NCBI GenBank assembly: GCA_937901055.1
Contig: CALCGO010000047.1
Location: 1 to 8,674 of the forward strand
Direction of reading: 5' to 3'
Origin: an uncultured Rhodobacterales bacterium
GTDB taxonomy: Bacteria; Pseudomonadota; Alphaproteobacteria; Rhodobacterales; Rhodobacteraceae
Length of the DNA stretch: 8,674 bases
The translations under genes and the position numbers were made by a program. Shown in pieces: positions 5,964 to 8,674 of the stretch (the stretch's first letter is position 1; the number at the start of each line of letters is the position of its first letter). The notes below the pieces were generated by a model that did not search any database, was not told the DNA's origin, and saw only the letters and a program-made list of their open reading frames with translations.

Positions 5964-7163
5964 CTACTTCGGGCCGGAAATTGCCATATGCACTGCATCT
6001 AACGCCTTGGTGAAATCCTTATTGATAAGCTCGAAGTCCTCGATGCCCAGGGATACACGGATCAGATTGTCCTCGATCCCGAGGGCTTGCCGTTCTTCGC
6101 GCGGCAGTTTTCGGTGTGACGAGAAAGCAGGCATGATGACGATCGTGGCGACATCTCCCAAAGTTGGGCCATAAGGTATGTTTTCAGCAGCCTTAAGGAA
6201 AATATCCGCCTGTGTGCGACCTCCCCTCAGAACAAAACTGACCATGGCGCCAAATCCGTTGTGAAGAAGTGTCTTGGCCAATGCGTGGTCCGCGTGCCCT
6301 TCGAGTCCGGGATAATGCACTTTGCTTACCATCGGATGGTTCTCGAGGAGGCCGACCAACTTCTCAGCGTTCTCCTGCGACTGCCGGTACCGCAAATCGA
6401 ATGTGTTAAGCCCGCGCTCTGCCAACCAACAATTGTATGGGCTGGCATTAAAACCCATTGTCGCGATCAGGTCGTCGATCTGGGTCATCAATTCCTGATC
6501 GTTTCCACCAATATATCCAAGATTAAGATCGCTGTGGCCAGATAGCATTTTGGTTACCGAATGCATTACCAAATCGGCACCATGAGCAAGTGGATTGAAA
6601 CCGTTCGGGGTCGTGAAAGTATTGTCCACCAACAGCAGCGCCCCTGCTTTTTTCGCGGCATCCGCGAGTGCCTCGAAATGGGTTACCCGTACCATTGGGT
6701 TTGACACGACTTCGGCAATAACGATTCGTGTTTCGGGGGTGATGGCGGCAGCAAAGGTGTCCGGATTTGATGCATGGAAATATCGGGTTTCGAACCCCAA
6801 GCGCGGTAATTCGCCGCCGACCAGTTTGAGTGATCGGCCATATAGTTGCGAGGCTGCAGCGATGCTGTCGCCTTTTCGCAACACCGACAAGAACGCAGCG
6901 GTGATCGCGCTCATGCCGGAGGCAGTCATGATTCCGATATTAGCCCCCTCCATCCAAGAAATTTTATCGGCAAGTGCTACGGCATTTGGATGACCGTCGC
7001 GGGCATATGTGAAGCCCGTGATCTCCTGCTCGTGAAGCGATTGCATTTGGCTGAGGCTTTCGTAGTGATACATCACCGAAGTCGCCAAAGGCGGAGAAAG
7101 TGGGCGGCCCGCATTTTCAGGCGTTATGCTACGGCGAACAACTGATCGGTGTGAATCCTTCAT
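5964..7163 (-). CDS. PLP-dependent Cys/Met metabolism enzyme (cystathionine gamma-synthase/lyase family)
   Basis: This 399-residue cytosolic enzyme is a fold-type I PLP protein of the Cys/Met metabolism family (cystathionine gamma-synthase, gamma-lyase, methionine gamma-lyase, O-acyl-homoserine sulfhydrylase). Key residues are Tyr53 and Arg55 in TYARDG (they contact the neighbouring subunit's PLP phosphate), ASGMSA at 81-86, Tyr108 of LYGR (ring stacking), Asn155 in EVVSNP, Asp180 in VDNTF, and the Schiff-base Lys205 in HSVTKMLSGH. Near the C-terminus IRVSLGIED (368-376) provides the carboxylate-binding Arg369. The SLG motif before it is PTLGD (Thr334 in place of the usual Ser), and the usual HPASMTH is MPAFSSH, so the active-site mouth differs from classical members and the exact reaction is open. 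The ATG overlaps the thrC stop (ATGA) and lacks a strong ribosome site, implying coupling. A role in the homoserine branch beside ThrC is inferred. Confidence 0.9.
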   Translation of the reverse strand: MKDSHRSVVRRSITPENAGRPLSPPLATSVMYHYESLSQMQSLHEQEITGFTYARDGHPNAVALADKISWMEGANIGIMTASGMSAITAAFLSVLRKGDSIAAASQLYGRSLKLVGGELPRLGFETRYFHASNPDTFAAAITPETRIVIAEVVSNPMVRVTHFEALADAAKKAGALLLVDNTFTTPNGFNPLAHGADLVMHSVTKMLSGHSDLNLGYIGGNDQELMTQIDDLIATMGFNASPYNCWLAERGLNTFDLRYRQSQENAEKLVGLLENHPMVSKVHYPGLEGHADHALAKTLLHNGFGAMVSFVLRGGRTQADIFLKAAENIPYGPTLGDVATIVIMPAFSSHRKLPREERQALGIEDNLIRVSLGIEDFELINKDFTKALDAVHMAISGPK

Positions 7164-8569
7164 GTGTTTCTGCCTGACCCCAAGCGCGATGCGTTCAGAA
7201 TAAATTCTTCGACCACGCCTTGGTCATTTTTCAGGCGGGTTACGACCTCCGGCCTATCTTCAGCGATATCTGCCCATTCCGGCGGATTTGGTGTTTTGCC
7301 GACAGCATCGTGAACAGCAACAGGGAATTTCGCGGGGTGCGCGGTAGATAAGGTAATCATCGGCACATTTGGGTTTGCATGCTGGCGAGAAACACAAAGC
7401 GCGACTGCGGTGTGTGGGTCACACAGATATCCGCTTGCTTGATACAATCGCTGGATTTCGGCAAGCGTCTCGGTTTCATTCGCGGATCCTGCATCAAAGC
7501 TTTCGGCAATAAAAGTCTGAACTTCGGCGGGCAAAGTATATTTTCCGCCTTCCTTGAGGTCTCCCATAAGTGTGGACACCGCGTTTGCATCACGGCCCGA
7601 TGCTTCGAACAATAGCCGTTCGAAATTCGAAGATATTTGGATGTCCATTGAAGGCGTTATTGTGGGTTTAGCCGCTCCCAATTTGTGCTCACCGCTTGCG
7701 ACGGTTCGGGCGAGAATGTCGTTTTCGTTGGTGGCAATAACCAGCCGCTCAATCGGCAAGCCCATCTGCTTGGCCACGAATCCTGCATAAATGTCACCGA
7801 AATTCCCTGTAGGCACGGTGAAGCTAACCTTTTGCGAAGGCGTACCCAATGAGGCCGCGGCGGTGAAGTAGTAAACCACCTGCGCCATGATCCGACCCCA
7901 GTTGATCGAGTTCACTGCCGAAAGCTGAACCGTGTCGCGGAATGTGTCATGAGCGAACATGGATTTTACCATCGTCTGGCAATCGTCAAAGCTACCATCA
8001 ACAGCTATTGCATGGCAGTTTTCAGCCCCGACGGTCGTCATTTGCCGCCGTTGAAAGTCCGAGACTTTGCCATGAGGGTACATGAAGAACGTGTCGATCC
8101 CTTCGCAGGTCTTGAATGCTTCCAGCGCGGCGCCACCGGTATCACCCGAAGTTGCCCCCACGATTGTCAGCCGTTTGCCGCTTTCCGTCAGGACATGGTC
8201 CATCAGCCGGGCGAGGATCTGCATCGCCACATCCTTGAACGCGAGCGTCGGTCCGTGAAACAATTCCAACAACCAATCGTTGGGGCCAAGCTGCACCAAC
8301 GGCACCACCGCTGGGTGATGAAATGTATCATAAGCCTCGTTTATCATGGTGCGCAATGCATTGTCGGCAATCTCGCCATCGACAAACTTTACGATCACTT
8401 GAAAGGCAACTTGCGCATAGGGTTTGCCGCGAAAACCCGCAATTTCTTCACGGCTGAAACTGGGCCAAACTTCGGGCACATAAAGCCCGCCATCAGTGGC
8501 CAACCCGGCTATCAGAGCTTCTTTAAATGTCAACGTGGGTGCGTTTCCGCGAGTCGAGGTATATATCAT
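7160..8569 (-). CDS. thrC: Threonine synthase
   Basis: This 469-residue cytosolic PLP enzyme converts O-phospho-L-homoserine and water to L-threonine and phosphate, the last step of threonine synthesis. It opens with the family signature MIYTSTRGNAPTLTF and has DGGLYVPE at 26-33. PLP-binding Lys112 lies in LFHGPTLAFKD (103-113). GATSGDTGGAAL at 138-149, the PLP-phosphate loop VPTGNFGD at 252-259 and DPHTAVA at 384-390 follow in order, and the length is normal for the longer proteobacterial/fungal class. The frame continues upstream to a TTG at 8602, but the ATG at 8569 has AGGAAG six bases before it and fits the conserved N-terminus, so the extra 11 residues are rejected. The gene starts 13 bases after the Tdh-like stop and overlaps the next gene by ATGA, so it is mid-operon. 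Nothing suggests truncation or a lost catalytic residue. Confidence 0.97.
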   Translation of the reverse strand: MIYTSTRGNAPTLTFKEALIAGLATDGGLYVPEVWPSFSREEIAGFRGKPYAQVAFQVIVKFVDGEIADNALRTMINEAYDTFHHPAVVPLVQLGPNDWLLELFHGPTLAFKDVAMQILARLMDHVLTESGKRLTIVGATSGDTGGAALEAFKTCEGIDTFFMYPHGKVSDFQRRQMTTVGAENCHAIAVDGSFDDCQTMVKSMFAHDTFRDTVQLSAVNSINWGRIMAQVVYYFTAAASLGTPSQKVSFTVPTGNFGDIYAGFVAKQMGLPIERLVIATNENDILARTVASGEHKLGAAKPTITPSMDIQISSNFERLLFEASGRDANAVSTLMGDLKEGGKYTLPAEVQTFIAESFDAGSANETETLAEIQRLYQASGYLCDPHTAVALCVSRQHANPNVPMITLSTAHPAKFPVAVHDAVGKTPNPPEWADIAEDRPEVVTRLKNDQGVVEEFILNASRLGSGRNT

Positions 8570-8582
8570 GGCGCGCTTCCTG

Positions 8583-8674
8583 TTAGGTCCAGTCGAGAAC
8601 AATTTTACCGGATTTGCCGTTTTTCATTGTGGCAAATCCTTTCTCGAAATCATCTACCGGTAAGCGGTGTGTAA
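8583..8674 (-). CDS. tdh: C-terminal end of a zinc-type dehydrogenase, likely L-threonine 3-dehydrogenase (partial)
   Basis: Only the last 29 codons and the TAA (8585-8583) are present; the gene continues beyond the right edge. The residues include HRLPVDDFEKGFATM followed by GKSGKIVLDW. This matches the C-terminal pattern of L-threonine 3-dehydrogenases (DDF-KGF--M--G-SGK--L-W), which oxidise threonine to 2-amino-3-ketobutyrate with NAD+. Other zinc-dependent medium-chain dehydrogenases share parts of this ending, so the family is firmer than the substrate. The stop is 13 bases before the thrC ATG, and the thrC ribosome site AGGAAG lies in that gap, so the two are probably cotranscribed. Confidence 0.7.
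   Translation of the reverse strand, partial: THRLPVDDFEKGFATMKNGKSGKIVLDWT

Noticed and set aside
8570..8602. Upstream TTG start for threonine synthase
   Set aside because: It would overlap the upstream dehydrogenase gene and add residues not found at the conserved N-terminus. The ATG at 8569 has a good Shine-Dalgarno.
7949..8674. 241-codon open frame on the plus strand running off the right edge
   Set aside because: It is antisense to thrC and the Tdh-like end, both with clear family signatures. The protein is unlike any family I recognise.

Overview
The window looks like part of an alphaproteobacterial chromosome. The pairing of an XdhC/CoxI-family protein with a fused molybdopterin-binding/MocA-type cytidylyltransferase is typical of Rhodobacterales, Rhizobiales and their marine relatives, and base composition is near balanced. 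The genus cannot be fixed from sequence alone. Every convincing gene is on the minus strand, so the genes are read from the right edge to the left. No tRNA, rRNA, CRISPR array, insertion sequence or prophage gene is visible.

In transcription order: (1) the last 29 codons of a zinc-type medium-chain dehydrogenase, most like L-threonine 3-dehydrogenase; (2) threonine synthase, thrC, 13 bases further on; (3) a PLP-dependent Cys/Met-metabolism enzyme of the cystathionine gamma-synthase/lyase fold, overlapping thrC by ATGA; (4) an SLC13-type permease with two internal RCK_C (TrkA-C) domains; (5) an XdhC/CoxI-family protein; (6) a fusion of a MoeA-like domain with a MocA-like CTP transferase, overlapping XdhC by ATGA; (7) an aldo/keto reductase. 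The left 122 bases hold several inverted repeats, including a perfect 18-bp palindrome.

Two functional blocks can be inferred. The right block concerns homoserine-derived amino acids. ThrC converts O-phosphohomoserine to threonine, the PLP enzyme probably acts on a related gamma-substituted homoserine or on cystathionine/methionine, and the Tdh-like enzyme would oxidise threonine. The permease follows this block and could carry an inorganic or organic sulfur anion or a dicarboxylate, but its substrate is not determinable. The left block concerns molybdenum cofactor: MocA-type enzymes make the cytosine-dinucleotide form (MCD) used by xanthine-dehydrogenase-family enzymes, and XdhC-type proteins mature and insert it. 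No such molybdoenzyme is encoded here.

Several upstream candidate starts are not the best ones. ThrC and the permease both extend upstream only to TTG codons, and internal ATGs preceded by Shine-Dalgarno sequences are better. XdhC has an upstream ATG but a better-supported internal one. The most interesting non-coding signal lies upstream of the permease. A perfect 7-bp hairpin has the Shine-Dalgarno sequence in its 3' arm, and just upstream is a partial sigma-54-like -24/-12 match whose predicted start would remove the hairpin's 5' arm. The genes themselves belong to known families, and I do not see a clearly new multi-gene system.
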